A stretch of DNA of 64,000 bases from Sinonovacula constricta (GCA_007844125.1 CM017561.1:33318700-33382699); one strand, 5' to 3'. Counted from the stretch's first letter, positions 34,038 through 47,039 are shown. Numbers and translations are program-made. The notes: a model not told the origin generated them from the sequence alone.

Positions 34038-36424
34038 CTAATCCCAATCGCAAACAATAGTAATCCTGATCATGCTACATTTGCTAGCAATATATATTTG
34101 TCGGTGTAATTTGCAGCAAACAGTTCATGCATAGGTAATAAGCTGTATACAGAAAGATTTAGCAGCAAAAAGTAAAGATCAGACAGCAAGGTTGCAGAGG
34201 AAAGTTTAGTTATTAAGTTTGAAGAAAAATCAATTAAAGAAGAGAAAATGTTTGTATTATAACTATATATATTTATGTGACAATTGCCTCAAATGAATAG
34301 TTCTGTAGTAGTAAAGCAGATACATAAGCATCAATGGATTGGAAAAAAATGAATACACAGGAAATGATTAACCAAGTGTTCTACTTAACAAAAAATAAAT
34401 AATTTTATTGTTATTCTATTTATATTTGTAACAATTATTATGTTGATTCAAAGTCTTTGGAAAGCAAAGACATGTATAATTAATGTAAAACCTTACTGTT
34501 CTTTAAAGAAAGATGTATCTACACCTTGTTTGAATAAAAAGGGTAGAAGTTTTCTGTACCTTAATGAAAAGGGCTACATCTAGTTTGGTGTTGATTACCA
34601 GTATACTTCAGCTGCTCATATTATACATTTAAGCATCTTATTTTTATTCTGGCACAAGTCAAGAATACTGACAACATTCAAAAGAGCAAATCTATAGAAT
34701 ATGCCGGAAAATCTATAACACAATCAGCATGTCTCATAATCCAGACCAGGCTACAGCTCCACTGGGATCCAGACCATCCCAGACCATCTCCTGACTGAAC
34801 AGCTGAGAAATGTTTTAAAGACTCTTTCCACAGCATTCTTATGGTATTTTTTGACATATCCATTGACTGGTCTTTCCACATCCCCACCATGTTTTTTTCT
34901 TTATATTTTACACAATGTAAATAATTTATGTCTAATACACAAAATGTACATATCTTATACACAAAATGCACATATCTATTTATGTTTTCAACTAACTGTT
35001 ACCTTTTATGAAAGTTACAATACAGTAATAGCAACAATAGATGTACATACTTAAAAGAATGGGGTCATTATTTGGCAATTTCAACAAAACTTTTTTGTGA
35101 TATTCAGGCACTTTTTTTTTCGTGGCTTGACTTTGAGAGAAAAGCAAAAGCTCCTCCCATCCCCGCAACCCCCCAAAAAACAAATAAACAAACACACAAA
35201 TCAGTCTGTCCAAAGACAATGATATTGAGAAATGTAGAAAAAAAATGGATACTCTTCAGGTGAAAAATAAATTCCATACATTTTTGGTATGCCAGAAATC
35301 ATCTGTTTTAAAACAAGGAAACAAAATGCATCAGGTGGGAATGAATTGTATTTTTTTAAATGAACAAGACATTAAACAGAAGATGGGTGGCATTGATCAG
35401 AGTGAATCAGACGCATCAGATGCCACAATTATTGTTTCCAGCACAAAAGAGCTCTGTACTACACAGATCAGTTCCAGCCTCCAACACCACCTGTTGAAGA
35501 GCCAGACACCCATTGGGTAAAATTACCAAACCAACTACTGCAGCAAGGTTAACATGGTCCACTGCCTGCCCACCTGTGTTCATGGTAACATCTTGCAGAG
35601 AACAGTTTCTCCCATTTATCATGATTCTGTTGCATGTTAAAACAAGAAATTAGTGTTTTAGTGGTATTATTAATGCGCTTTATCTAATAAAATTAGCATT
35701 TACTGCATTTAAACATTACAAGAAAATCTAATACTCCTTATTCTCTTTTTACTGCCTGTCCACTATTACCTGGACAAAATAGCATCAAAATGTTATTACA
35801 CTATGTTGGTTTTAATTTTTTTATACATTTATACACGAAACATGATGAAAGACAGAATTGTGCTACCTGCCTGACTAACATATTATCCAAGAAAGCAAGG
35901 CCAAGTTCAAAAGTTCAAACATGGGGTCATATTTACAAAGCAAATGGTATCATAATTAGAGAGATGCCAAAATATGTTTACTGGCCATCCCTACCTAGTA
36001 CCCAACAGAAATGCTCCTTTGTTAGCATGCATGGTGATAAGCATCAAGATACAAGCTCTGATCTGATTGGCTGATAGGGCCCAGATGTGAACCAACTGGA
36101 GAGAGGGAGACAAACAGCTGGTGAGGTCAGAGGTCATGTCAAGGCTGCTGGAAGATAGGTGCAACTTGACAGGTCAGATACCCATTAATGAGACTTATCA
36201 ACAACCACCATCTTCAGAAAGTCTCCTTCAATAGTTTGTTTCATTAGCAAGAATCCTTCCCATTGTCCAGCCTTTAGTTACTGATAACACTGTTTAAATA
36301 TTGAAATGACATAAATCTCAAGGTTTCATCCCAATCCAATACATTATGTTGGCTTGTAGGAAATTAATTTCATAAATTTTATTTTTTTATATTCAATCCA
36401 GAATAGGGAATCTGGGTTGTTTTT
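34038..36424. other. Intron-like DNA with several unsupported open frames
   Basis: A hairpin-arm trace lies at 34155-34195. Open frames at 35245-35520 (plus), 35416-35622 (minus) and 35790-36074 (plus) look moderately protein-like. The first two overlap on opposite strands, none has both splice borders in a consistent frame, and I recognise no family. They stay uncalled. Confidence 0.35.
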
Positions 36425-36429
36425 TTTTG

Positions 36430-36590
36430 TTTGTTTAATTGTTACATCACACCAACACAATTATGGCCATATTGGCAATGTCCAGGTAATTATTGGTGGA
36501 GGAAGACCCAAGACTGGGTAGAACCACCAACGCACCACAGGTTAGCAGGAAAACCTACCCACACTGGTGTCAAGATGAAGTAAATGAGTC
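36430..36590 (-). mobile_element. SINE family 3-like fragment
   Basis: Plus-strand GGTGGAGGAAGACCCAAGAC, TGGGTAGAACCACCAACGCA and CAGGTTAGCAGGAAAACC are the complement of the family 3 middle block. Confidence 0.55.
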
Positions 36591-36969
36591 TCGTTAAGAC
36601 TTCATAACATGCTATAAAGTATCTATTGCACAATATTTTGTTAAAGTCAGCCACATGGACTCTTCCTATTATAGTTCATTGAGAAATAGTCCAATTATTA
36701 GCAATTGTAGAACAACAAAAATCCTAATGTAACCACTGTGAACAGGAAGGATTTCTGTACATTAAACTTGGTATCCAAACATTTGCCTACATTTTATACA
36801 TACCGCAACATCATACCCAGATCCTGGAGATTCTGCGCATAAATGCTGCAAAAATGGCTGTTAAAAAAATTAACTCAATTGTTATACAATACAAATTGTG
36901 AAATATATCACTACAAATGTAAATTATTTTCACTCCTATAAATAAGCATGATAGTAAATTTAATTAAAA

Positions 36970-37240
36970 ATAAATATTGATGTTTCAGCTGATTATACAA
37001 ATGATCATGTAACATGATTGTAAATGTAAACAATCACATGGTTTTTTTAATTAAAAAATAGCTAACTGCACAATGTGGCTCAAATAAGAAATACATTTTT
37101 CAAATGACAAGTGGGGTGTTATGCTGAACTTTTCATAGTTATAGGGCACCAATAAACAGCATTTCATGTGATCTTTTTCATTAACAATAATTTATTTGGT
37201 CGCATAAAGTGAAAAAAAGGTCCAAACTGTCAGCAATAAA
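36970..37240. mobile_element. TTAA-flanked MITE fragment, copy d (reverse)
   Basis: Reverse-oriented family blocks: AATCACATGGTTTTTTTAAT, AAATAGCTAACTGCACAATG, AATAAACAGCATTTCATGTG and GGTCCAAACTGTCAGCA. One end is lost. Confidence 0.6.
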
Positions 37241-37328
37241 CTAGAAATCTGATCATAATCAGCATTAATCCTTTTATGTAAGTTAGTCAGAGAAACTTGT
37301 CGTCACACTATATTGAACTTGTCTCCAG

Positions 37329-37510
37329 GGCCGGCCCTAGTATAGTGTGACGGGTAACACCTCTGACTGCTTTGCCTCCCTCAATGTGGGTACAAGTCCC
37401 ATTCGGGACGAATGACTTAATGTAGGAAGGTCTCCCATCTGATCTATCTTCCTCTACCAAGATAGCTAGCCATCGCTATTATGATCATAAGCATAAATTG
37501 CTGAGACAGT
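37329..37510 (+). mobile_element. SINE family 3 copy
   Basis: GGCCCTAGTATAGTGTGACG, B-box-like GTACAAGTCCCATTCGGGAC, then GACTTAATGTAGGAAGGTCT and CATCGCTATTATGATCATAA. The tail is degraded. Confidence 0.65.
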
Positions 37511-37629
37511 GGTTTTCTGCATGACAAACATTCTTAGAAAATATTGTTTTGAGTTGTTTTCCCCTGTATTAAATTGTCCATGTGTACAACATAAATGACA
37601 TTTCCAAACAATGTTGTGTTTTTATTCCT

Positions 37630-37886
37630 TCACATAAATGACATCCAAATAAATGCAAAAAATTCACTGCAACATGCCATGGGATTTCTATCAACAGCAA
37701 TTCCCACATGCGCCTTCACAACTAGCTTATACAAGAATGCAATTATGACTACAGCCAACAATAACAGGAACAACTCGACAATAACAGGATCAGAGTACAC
37801 AGGAACTATGTTTACAAACTTCCTGGAAATGAGGATGCTCAACAACTGCAGCACATAATTTTTAGCTTGCTAAACACAAATAAATT
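37630..37886 (-). CDS. Unrecognised open frame with one membrane-like segment
   Basis: On the minus strand an acceptor-like TTTATTTGTGTTTAG (about 37870) precedes an open frame to a TGA at about 37630. It holds a hydrophobic stretch (VELFLLLLAVVIIAFLY) flanked by charged residues (ISRKFVN before; KLVVKAHVGIAVDRN after). The overlapping plus frame is also open. No family recognised. AT-rich DNA gives such hydrophobic frames by chance, hence the low score. Confidence 0.2.
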
Positions 37887-38250
37887 GGGCAAATAGGAAC
37901 TGGGGGCTGTCTCATCAGCAACATTTGCTGCCAAGTCTCAAGTTTTAAAAAAAATAACTGAACAATTGTGGTTTATTTACAAATTCAGCATGGTAAGTGT
38001 TTCAAGACAAACGGCTAGCCCCTCTAGATAAGGGCCCCAACAGCTAATTAATTGCTGATAAGTAGCCTGTCATCAACATTTCATCACACCTGAGTTATCT
38101 TATCTTTGTCTATGGCTGCCACCAGAACCAACTTCTAGTATTGCATGGGCTGCTCAGAGCAGGTTTCACGAGCTGCAAGTAGCTTGCACATTGCAGTTTA
38201 GACTAAGGAGTGCTGTTACTTTTGCTGCTTGTATACTGGGAATGCTTTAA

Positions 38251-38681
38251 GGGTGGTGTCCGGCAGTTTGGACTAAAAGGTTTTCATTAAATATCTTAAT
38301 AAACTATTGTTACCTGAACTGTCTCACAAATTGTTGTTTATTGATGTCCTACACCTGTCTGCAAAGAGTAAAAATACGCCACAATTATCATTACAAAAAT
38401 GCATTTCCTATCTGAGCAAAACAGCACAGTTAGATATTTTTAAACTAAGAAAACCACATGATCACTTATGTTTTAGCTCATACACTGTTATGTCGATGTC
38501 TATTTTTAGCAGACATCCCAATTGTTCTTATTCACAGATTTGACAACAATGAACATTTTAAATCATCAAAACTTGGACGAAAAGTATGTTGCTTTTTCTA
38601 CAAAAATTATACACTAATGCCCCAAAGGTCAGATATTTTTGTTCCATATGTTATATACAGGCAAACTGTCAGACAACAACT
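38251..38681. mobile_element. TTAA-flanked MITE, copy e
   Basis: Left end GGGTGGTGTCCGGCAGTTTG with TTAA at 38247-38250; the right end is decayed (GGCAAACTGTCAGACAACAA). Interior blocks GTTTATTGATGTCCTACACC and TTTCCTATCTGAGCAAAACA match the family. Confidence 0.78.
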
Positions 38682-40288
38682 TGAAGAATGAACAGCAATT
38701 TAAAATTTAAAACATACTTGAAAGTGTTTTGTGTAACTTTTGAGGACTTAAACAAATTGAACAATGCAACAAAAAAAAGCAAGCAATTGATAAAAAAAAA
38801 ACTTAGAGTTTCAGGAATGAATCAGTAGTTTTCACTGAAAGCAACTGTTAACTTTTAGAAGCCAACATATTGTTTCTGCTCCTTCACCTGGGAGCAGCCA
38901 TTTTTATTTTTTTATAAGCAGGTACTGATCAGTAGTGTTCAGACAATAACAAAAAGTGATGATTATAAAATGTAAATACCTTATTATTTACAAGAAATAA
39001 ACTAAAACCATGAAATAGACAAACAAGAAATGGGATTTTTTTTATAAAGTTTATATTAATAACCATCAAATTTGTTCACACAGGGTACAGTTATTATCCG
39101 TTATATCTCCTCAAGCGACTTTTCATTGTGATCTATTTTAAAACTATCGTTTTCTACATAGATCAGGACATTACAGACAAAACATACACATTTATTTATA
39201 TGAACATAAAGTAATGGTATGTTTCAAAACATTTATATCTGCCATGTCTAGGGGCAGAAAAAATCTTACTCACAACTTGATAAGACAAATAGTTAAGATC
39301 AAGAGCAGCCAAATCTCACTAAAAACTGATAAGGACCTACCCTATTTGCTGCAATCTTTAGCAATATGTCTTGTCACCTCAGTAACATGTTGTGAGCTAA
39401 TTAAAATAAGACTTTCTTTAATTATAAACTAATTAAGTATAATAAGGGATAAAGTACTTAAAACAGGTGAGACTCCCCATCTCAGTCAGTTAATCACATA
39501 CAAAATGAAAGAAATATATCAACACTCTGACAATAGATTACACAATTTTATGATAATAGTTTTGATGCCTCTGTAGTCAATATCTGCAAACACAGCTTCA
39601 ATCTATTCAATAACGCTATAGGGACTCTAAGAAATCCATATTTTGCCCTGCAGCCTTTTATTATTGCCTCTTCTGATAACGCTATAATTGGCCCTGTTGG
39701 ACATGTATTAAGTTGCAGCGGTGAGATAACGCAATCAATAAAGGAGAAAACATTATCTATAACGATGATTAATTTCATGAATAATTAACACTCCCTCTGG
39801 CACAATAATTGAAATACAATGTTAGAAGGCTGTACAAACAATGATACTCACAAATGTGAAAGAAGCTGATTTTCTATCAATAGTGTATTATAACAACATA
39901 ATAAGTTGAATGCATGGTACTTAAAATTATAAAAGCTGATTAGAGATGCACACTAAAGCAGAACATAGACACAGGCGGTCAATAACAAGACAGGACACAG
40001 ATTCTTCTATAAAAAGGTCTGATTTTTTGTAAATATGTTGGGGTTTTTTCATGTTTGTCAATTTAAATTTTTCAAGAAATTTTTATCACACAACTTTTCA
40101 CCTGGACTTCCATCATACTTGATAAAACACAAAGAAAAATTAAGAAGATTAAGGTCAAAAATAAAGGCTGGTTGACCCACTTTACAGTGAGAGTGTAGGT
40201 CACTATGCTGGTCACACCAGATGAGAGTGTGGTGACTGTATTCCTCCTCTCTCTAGAAGAGGGCCGGGTGGGGTATACATTTGTTTGT
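38682..40288. other. Intron-like DNA with one hairpin copy
   Basis: A diverged hairpin element lies at 39270-39385 (AGACAAATAGTTAAGATCAA and TATTTGCTGCAATCTTTAGC, then ATATGTCTTGTCACC). The minus frame 39548-39778 has no recognised motif; its DNA has four AACG-type phrases (ATAACGCTATA, twice exact), perhaps part of an unknown repeat. Confidence 0.35.
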
Positions 40289-40604
40289 TAATGTTTATTT
40301 GGTTTATTGTCCCACCAACAATATTTCAGTTATCTGGAGACAGTATTCACTTGAAGCAGAAATAGTGCTGTCTTCACTGTGTATAGCATGCCGTGAACAC
40401 CTGGCATTATACCACGCCCAATCACATTATCCTGAAACTTGGCCAACATATCGTGGAACTTCCCTTAAATTTGCTTGAGCGTTAGCAAGGGAGCTATATC
40501 ACTACCATTTTTAATGACTTTGTTATGTCGAGGCCTGGGATTGAACCCAGGGCCTCCTGTACCTGGAGCTGATGCTCTACTGATTGCGCTAAAAAATCTG
40601 GTGT
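40289..40604 (-). mobile_element. tRNA-derived SINE, family 1
   Basis: Full length in reverse: 3' tail complement TTATTTGGTTTATTGTCCCA, Meta-like block, then the head complement GGATTGAACCCAGGGCCTCC and CTGATGCTCTACTGATTGCG. The head end is damaged (AAAAAATCTGG). Confidence 0.85.
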
Positions 40605-40884
40605 ATATAAATCTGTAGTTCATTTAGTGTTGCATGTATAACCACAAATGCATCTAAACAGGCCTAATATATTATTGTTAACATTTGATGATCTGGTTCT
40701 GCAAGGGAATTGTAACTGTGTAACTCTGTTTTTTGTTTTGCATTAAACCACAGAAATACTTTAAACTACTTTACAAAAAGCTTGAGACAGGAATTTTCTA
40801 AATTAGTTCTGGCAGCAGCTTCCTGGGTAAAGAAGTAATTCAGCTTTAATGTAATCAGTTTTTGATGTCAATGATTTTCTCTAT

Positions 40885-41381
40885 AGGTTGTATCTGACAG
40901 TTTGGGCCATTTATTTTTCTCTGAAAAAAGACAAAATTAATTATTGTCACCAGAATAGATATGGCGAAATGCTTTTTATTGTTGCCTACATCTATGTGAA
41001 ATGTGAAGCATTTCTCTCCACTTGTCATTATGAACATGTATTTCCTATCTGAGCCACACTGCACTGTTAGCGATTTTTTTTAAACGAAGAAAAACATGTG
41101 ACAACTTACTTTTGAGATTACGTTTTATCATTTACATCATCTGGGATATCTGGTCTGATGTCCATATCTATTTTTTACCAGAAATCCCAATAGTGCCTAT
41201 TTATAGATTGGGAAAGAATGAAAGTTTAGAGGTATTTATTTCATGCTTTGTACTGTCTTGCAACAAAGGTTGTGTTCAAATTAATGCCCCTTGTTTCAGA
41301 AATTAATGCCCCTTATTTTCCCCAACAAAGATCAGATATTGTCAAATGTATTTGGTATAGGCAAATTGTCAGATACCACTT
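40885..41381. mobile_element. TTAA-flanked MITE, copy f
   Basis: Left end GGTTGTATCTGACAGTTTGG and right end (reverse) AGTGGTATCTGACAATTTGC, with TTAA at 41382-41385. An internal duplication of AATTAATGCCCCTTGTTTC and AATTAATGCCCCTTATTTTC makes it one of the longest copies. Confidence 0.78.
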
Positions 41382-41833
41382 TTAAGACAGTATGTTTTAA
41401 TATTAACAAAAATTGACTGTATTACATAATATCAGCAATACACATGCAGTCTGGTTGATTGTATTCAGTAACTTTGGAACTTCCTGGTGTACAGCTGGAC
41501 TAATATCCACCAACAACATCACAGGAAGAAGCCATTGCAAAACCATCCACAACAAGCACACAATACAAATGGAAACCATCTGCTGCCAGATTGACATATT
41601 CCATCACAACGTTGTGCCCTAGAACAATGGGAGAATGGCCTGTTGATTTACTATGATTAAAGGACATGGGGATTTAAAACATGGAGACTCGGCTTTTGGC
41701 ATAAATATGCAGAAACAATGGAAAACATAAGAACAAATGTTTAACCAGAAAGTATTAAGTTTAGAACATTATTTTAAACTCAAATTGTACAAATGTGCCT
41801 GATCTAAATACTGGCGACTTACAAAGTTTACAT

Positions 41834-42072
41834 GTTTAACAGAAACAACAAGTTCAGAGAGACTTTAGCAATTGTTTAACAGAAACAACAAGTTCAGAGA
41901 GACTTTAGCAATTGTTTAACAGAAACAACAAGTTAAGAGAGACTTTAGCAATTGTTAAACAGAAACAACAAGTTCAGAGAGACTTTAGCAATTGTTTAAC
42001 AGAAACAACAAGTTCAGAGAGACTTTAGCAATTGTTTAACAGAAACAACAAGTTCAGAGAGACCTTGGCAAT
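41834..42072. repeat. 40 bp minisatellite
   Basis: Six nearly identical copies of ATTGTTTAACAGAAACAACA AGTTCAGAGAGACTTTAGCA. Only a few single-base changes separate the copies, so it is among the youngest arrays here. Confidence 0.95.
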
Positions 42073-42142
42073 ACATCTTTTTAAAACAAAAGGAATGTAA
42101 GTTCTCTAAAAACTGCATGCTTAATTTCAATTAATAAAATTG

Positions 42143-42350
42143 TGGTTGGATTTATCATCCCACCTACAATACTCCAGGTGTCCAGAGACAGTGTCCATCT
42201 GAAGCAGACAGTACTGCCTTCACTGTGTATAGCATGTTATCAACACCTATCATGATACCACACCCAGTCACATAAGCCTGACACTGGATCAACCAGTTGT
42301 TGAACAATCCTTTTATTCGCTTGAGTGTTTGCAAAGAGCTATATGACTAT
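42143..42350 (-). mobile_element. SINE family 1, head-less copy
   Basis: Plus strand TTGGATTTATCATCCCACCT, GACAGTGTCCATCTGAAGCA, ATACCACACCCAGTCACATA and TTGCTTGAGTG-like end (TTCGCTTGAGTGTTTGC) are complements of the family 1 body. The tRNA head is absent. Confidence 0.78.
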
Positions 42351-42399
42351 TACTTCCTTAGAATGCTCCCATACAGACTTATGTCTCTAAAATCTCATT

Positions 42400-42545
42400 T
42401 GATACTTAATTAGCGACATAATTTCCTATAAGAGCATTCTGAGAATGTTTTTCTGCAGAAATTATGCACAAATACCCCAAAACAGAGGTCAGATATTGTT
42501 ATATATACAAGATATAGTCAAAGTTTTGGATAACACCTTCAATTT
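42400..42545. mobile_element. TTAA-flanked MITE, right-end fragment (copy g)
   Basis: GTTTTTCTGCAGAAATTATG, CAAATACCCCAAAACAGAGG, TCAGATATTGTTATATATAC and GTTTTGGATAACACCTTCAA match the right ends of copies b and f. Confidence 0.65.
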
Positions 42546-43590
42546 AACATACATACATTAAAACAAAAGGGCTATGATGGCCTTGAAACACTCAGTTATT
42601 AGCTTAGCAAATCCTTGCGCATATTAGCCTATGAAGATTACCATGCATGCAAAGATTCTGATATAGTTCTGTGAAGGCAAAAAAAACTTGTTACAGGCAT
42701 TCTCAGGTTTTTATAACTTTTTGACCTTGTTACCTACTTCTTGACCCTATGAGACCTAGTTTAGAACTTCTCAAAGATTTTATGTGGAGAACAATTCTTT
42801 TTTTGCAGACAACTATTCTGACGTAGACTGATTCGCATTGGTTCATAATTGTGGCATCTAGGGTTAAAGTGTTGTTTTTTTTCTAATATTGAACCTAGTC
42901 GCCTTCTCTTTTGTTCCCACATAACACAGTTACTCATCCATGATTTTATGCCAAACCCTGAAAAGGCACAGGACAAAGGTCATTCACATGCAAACCAAAT
43001 GTAAATGTATGAACAAATCTGTGATGAGTCATATAACAAAAAGAGCAAACCAAACAGTTACTGCCTTGGAACTGGTGAGTTGGCTAAAAGGACCAATTGG
43101 GCAATATGGACAACATGGTCTTAGAAAAGCTCATGGGGAGTTTAGTTTTCACACGTCATCATATTGGGAGTAAGGAACTGAAAGGAACCTCAATTTAGCT
43201 TATCATGCATATAAAATTATATGTAATTCAAGAAATTAATGTAATTCAAAGTAGAATGCTATTCATAAAAACAAATCAGAACATTTCATCACCATATTGA
43301 CTTTTTTATGTAACTATGTTTTTTGTTTGTTCCAGTATAAAATATATTTATGAGCACCAATTGCCCTACATCATCATTACATCTGCTGCTGACCTAGATA
43401 AAATGTTCCAGAATCTTTTGTTAGGGGACAAATCTGGTTATCAATCAGCCATTTATCACAGCTCCCAAATGACAGTTTTATAGTCCTCAGTCCTGGCACT
43501 AGCCTTCCACTGTGAACAATAAAAAACAACAGACTGGAAACAAGCCTCTATCAGTCATGAATAATTGTTCTGCCAGGACCACTCTTGGTT
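42546..43590. other. Unique intron-like sequence
   Basis: No supported gene or repeat. Confidence 0.4.
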
Positions 43591-43715
43591 AACTCTGACT
43601 CGGCAAGGTCTGAAATTGATCAGGCATAGGCAAATAGCATAGATCCCAATCAGGATAAAGCTATCTCACCAGAACTTATAAGATGTGTGGTCAATCTTTA
43701 GCAATTGTGTTACTT
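43591..43715. repeat. Hairpin element copy
   Basis: AAATTGATCAGGCATAGGCA, AATAGCATAGATCCCAATCA, then TCACCAGAACTTATAAGATG and CAATCTTTAGCAATTGTGTT. The right arm is eroded. Confidence 0.5.
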
Positions 43716-44689
43716 TTTAATGTAACCACTTGCAAACACCTCAGAATAAGTACAGGTTAATATCACTGCAGCAGACTCAGGGTAAGTGGGGAGATTTTTA
43801 TGTGCCAATTATACAAATGTTTTTCTCCTTGTATAGCCTTGAGGCAACAATTCTGTGCAAAAAGTGCTATCTCATATTGAAAACATAAACTAATAAAATC
43901 ACTACCAATAAAGATCTTCGTGTAATTAATTATATCATAGACTAAAAAGGGATTTTGTTACAGGATAAATTAGGGCAGCTGGAAAATGAGTTAGCAGAAG
44001 AAAATCAACAAATGATATTTGCATGACTCAAACAATTATAGGTAACTGGAGATTTTAAAAAACAATTTGTCTTAATATTAAGGAGGAATTCAGCTCTCAA
44101 AAAATAAAACAAGAAAAAAGTTTCTTTTAAGGTTATTCTAAATTGATGACATAAAATCTGAACTGTAAATAGCTTTAACATTACATGTATTTCTTAACAA
44201 ATTACAATAATGGATTTATGATCAAATTCAATTACAAACACATTTTATTGACAAAATTCAAAACTGTCTCTGAAATGAGATTTGTCTCAATATTTACATA
44301 ATTAACTGATAAGTAACATTGTTCAACTGTTGTAAATTTATGTAGGTAGCTATAGTATTTCTTAAATTTTAGCGGAAATGTGAAAATTTAAACATAACAT
44401 CATTAGTAACATTTTCTTCCACTTGTAACAATATTTCATTTAATGTCTTATGTCTAAACAGTGTAACCCTCCATTTTTGACACTCTACTTTCATGCATCA
44501 TTTGAAATACAGTCCTTCTCATGATCTGCTTTGATGTTCCAAAGGGAAGCTAAGATGCAGGATGAATGCACTAAAGCTCTAACTCATTTACTGGCAAAGA
44601 TCAGATAAGCCATGATGGCTTTAAGGAGTGCCACATTACCCCTTATCATACATCTCTCTCATGCTACAGTTAGTTAATACTCAATACAA
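43716..44689. other. Unique intron-like sequence
   Basis: No supported gene or repeat. Confidence 0.4.
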
Positions 44690-44832
44690 AATGCAAAGGA
44701 AATTGCTAAGGAAACAGCAGCAAATAGTACAATGCCTGATCAAGCAGCTCCCAGTAGAGATGGCTTATCAAGACATACACTATACACCCAAGCCTGATTG
44801 ATTCATGCCTAGCTGGCTAAGAGTTAAGCAAT
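44690..44832. repeat. Hairpin element copy
   Basis: CAGCAGCAAATAGTACAATG, CCTGATCAAGCAGCTCCCAG, TAGAGATGGCTTATCA and the outer part GATTGATTCATGCCTAGCTG with GCTAAGAGTTAAG. Confidence 0.58.
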
Positions 44833-45543
44833 GACAAATTAAGCAAGCTCAGGGTGGCATGTTGTGGCAAAGAGTCCTTGATATATAGGAACCAACTGTT
44901 TCTTGTCTGTCATCGGGTCTGGTACCCAGTCTTGCTGGCAGACTGGTTATCAAACCTTGTTTTCACTTCACAGGCTACCCAGTCTAACACCCACACAACC
45001 AATCAAAAGTGTTGACAGAACTAGAAAAAGATTTGAAGAAACAAGAACACATCTGATTGGATTTTAATGACTTCAAATGACCCAAATACCTTAAAAGATT
45101 TTCATATTTCCAAATACAAGGAAGTGAAAGTAAAATACAAAATGCATAATGTTATGCTGTGAAAAATCTGAGCATTCTATCATGAGAAACTTTAGTCACT
45201 CCCACCAACTTCGGACAACATTTGGCCTTGGGAATGAGAAAATTAATGAACAGTCTCCCTTGAATAATCCCTAAGTGCAAGTAGGTCCTTTTCATTTGTT
45301 TTACTCGGTTTTTATGCTTGTGCTCTGTAGAGTGTATGTTGACTTTTCTGCCTTTCTTGTGGTGCTCAGGTTACCAACAAACACTTCCATTTTCTTTTTT
45401 AAGTAACATTTATCTATAAGTATTTTAATGAATTTTAAGCTTATATTTATGCAAAAGTAAGAAATGTCACTGTTTTTAATTGCAATTTCTACAAAGGAAC
45501 AGGTGACAACGTCCACGAATTTCAACTAAAAGAACCTACCTAC
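44833..45543. other. Unique intron-like sequence
   Basis: No supported gene or repeat before the candidate exon that follows. Confidence 0.35.
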
Positions 45544-45608
45544 TGTTTGGAATGCCTTGACAATTTCCATTTCACCAATGTACACTATTGTTGGAAAGAA
45601 GCGCATTC
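45544..45608 (-). other. Possible short exon on minus strand
   Basis: The minus strand shows an acceptor-like CACTCACATGTGTAG, an open frame (MRFFPTIVYIGEMEIVKAF) and a donor CAAACA|GTAGGT. The same frame stays open about 18 codons further upstream, so the left border is uncertain; a second frame is open there too. It abuts a 5'-truncated MITE. No family recognised. Confidence 0.22.
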
Positions 45609-45670
45609 CTACACATGTGAGTGGGCCATAGCCAGGCAACCACGAGGACATCCAGATGCTTCTCGACCAA

Positions 45671-45938
45671 GATCTGCCGAAATGCTTTTTATTGTTGTCC
45701 TACATCTATGTGAAATGTGAAGCGTTTCCCTCCACTTGTCATTACAAACATGTATTTCCTATCTGAGCCACGCTGCACAGTTAGCTATTTTTAAACCAAG
45801 AAAACCAAGTAACCACTTATGTTTTAGCTCACCCACATCGTCCACATCAATGTCTATTTTTAGCAGGAATCCCACTCGTACTTATTTACAGATGTCATGA
45901 CATATACAAGATATAGGCAAACTGTTGGATACCACTTT
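45671..45938. mobile_element. TTAA-flanked MITE, 5'-truncated (copy h)
   Basis: Begins inside the element (GCCGAAATGCTTTTTATTGT) and runs to the complete right end, reverse AGTGGTATCCAACAGTTTGC. It shares CTATCTGAGCCACGCTGCAC and TTTTTAGCAGGAATCCCA with copies a and f. Confidence 0.78.
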
Positions 45939-45944
45939 TAACTC

Positions 45945-46070
45945 TTCTCCTGCTATCCAAGAATTGATCAGGCTTATACAAAGTGTAGATCTAAATTAGC
46001 CAGTCCTCCACTAGACACTGTCTGACAGGAACTACACTATTTTCTGTTGTGTCTGTAGCAATATATCTAG
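45945..46070. repeat. Hairpin element, well-kept copy
   Basis: CCAAGAATTGATCAGGCTTA, ACAAAGTGTAGATCTAAATT, AGCCAGTCCTCCACTAGACA then CTGTCTGACAGGAACTACAC and TATTTTCTGTTGTGTCTGTA with AATATATCT. It directly follows MITE copy h. Confidence 0.62.
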
Positions 46071-47039
46071 GCATGTTTGCATGTATATGTATTTATATAT
46101 AAAAATGACTAAAAATTAGTGAGGGTTATGCCAACATGTAGCATAAAAAAGTTCAAACTATTTAACCAGAATACAAATCACAGTCCAACAGTACTAAGAG
46201 AAGGGGAACATGTAAAAAATACAATTTGGTAGAGTGGGTCCCTGTATTTAAGAGTGTCTGGGATAAACTAGGTCTCCTATCAGTGGTGTCAGAGTGCATT
46301 GTCCATCAAACCTGGGATGAAGATGGTGGCCAAGATAATACCATCAAAACTCTTAGAAACTAGGGGCAACCCCCAGTCAATGATAATGGTTTCAAATCAC
46401 AGCTCAGCTGGCAGATTTCATCTTCATCAGAAATGGCAGTGCCCACTTCACTTGCCATAAAGTCAGTAAACAACAGTGTAAAGTATTTGTGGTGACAGTG
46501 GTGGTGGGAATTATGGTGATAATAACTATTAACAATAATGGTTAAGGCAGCAACAGTGATGGTTATATACTGTTATCAATAGAACCAAAACTAAACAAGA
46601 CTTTAGCTAATACCTGATGAACAAACAGGTTTCAGAGTGAGCACCAGATGCTTAAGCCATGCTAGTGGGGTACTTTTGAAATGTAGCAGCCAAATAAAGT
46701 CATTAATGGCATTTCAGAAGCAGCTTTAAACCTTTTTTCCATGAGCCCATATTGTTTGTATTCTCAGTGACAAAAGATAACCTATGATCATATTTTTTGA
46801 TGGGATGAGGGGAGAGGTCAAACTGAGCAAGGTCCAAAGGTACAAGTAGTGTTCAGGGGTCTGGAGGTATGCTCCCACAAGAAGAGTGTTAACATCTAGA
46901 AGCCAAATTGTGCCATTTCCTGCATTTCAGATGCTTGGTAGACCTTCATAGAAAGTACATTAATTTTGTACAAAAATAGTTAAATTTCAATGTGTTTTTT
47001 CAGGACATTTTAGGGTCGTCTTATTTTTAAAATCGTTTT
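46071..47039. other. Unique intron-like sequence
   Basis: No supported gene or repeat. A short purine/TGG-rich patch (GGTGACAGTGGTGGTGGGAA) lies at 46490-46510. Confidence 0.4.

Noticed and set aside
35245..36074. Three moderately protein-like open frames
   Set aside because: Two overlap on opposite strands, none has consistent splice borders or a known motif; kept only as a note.
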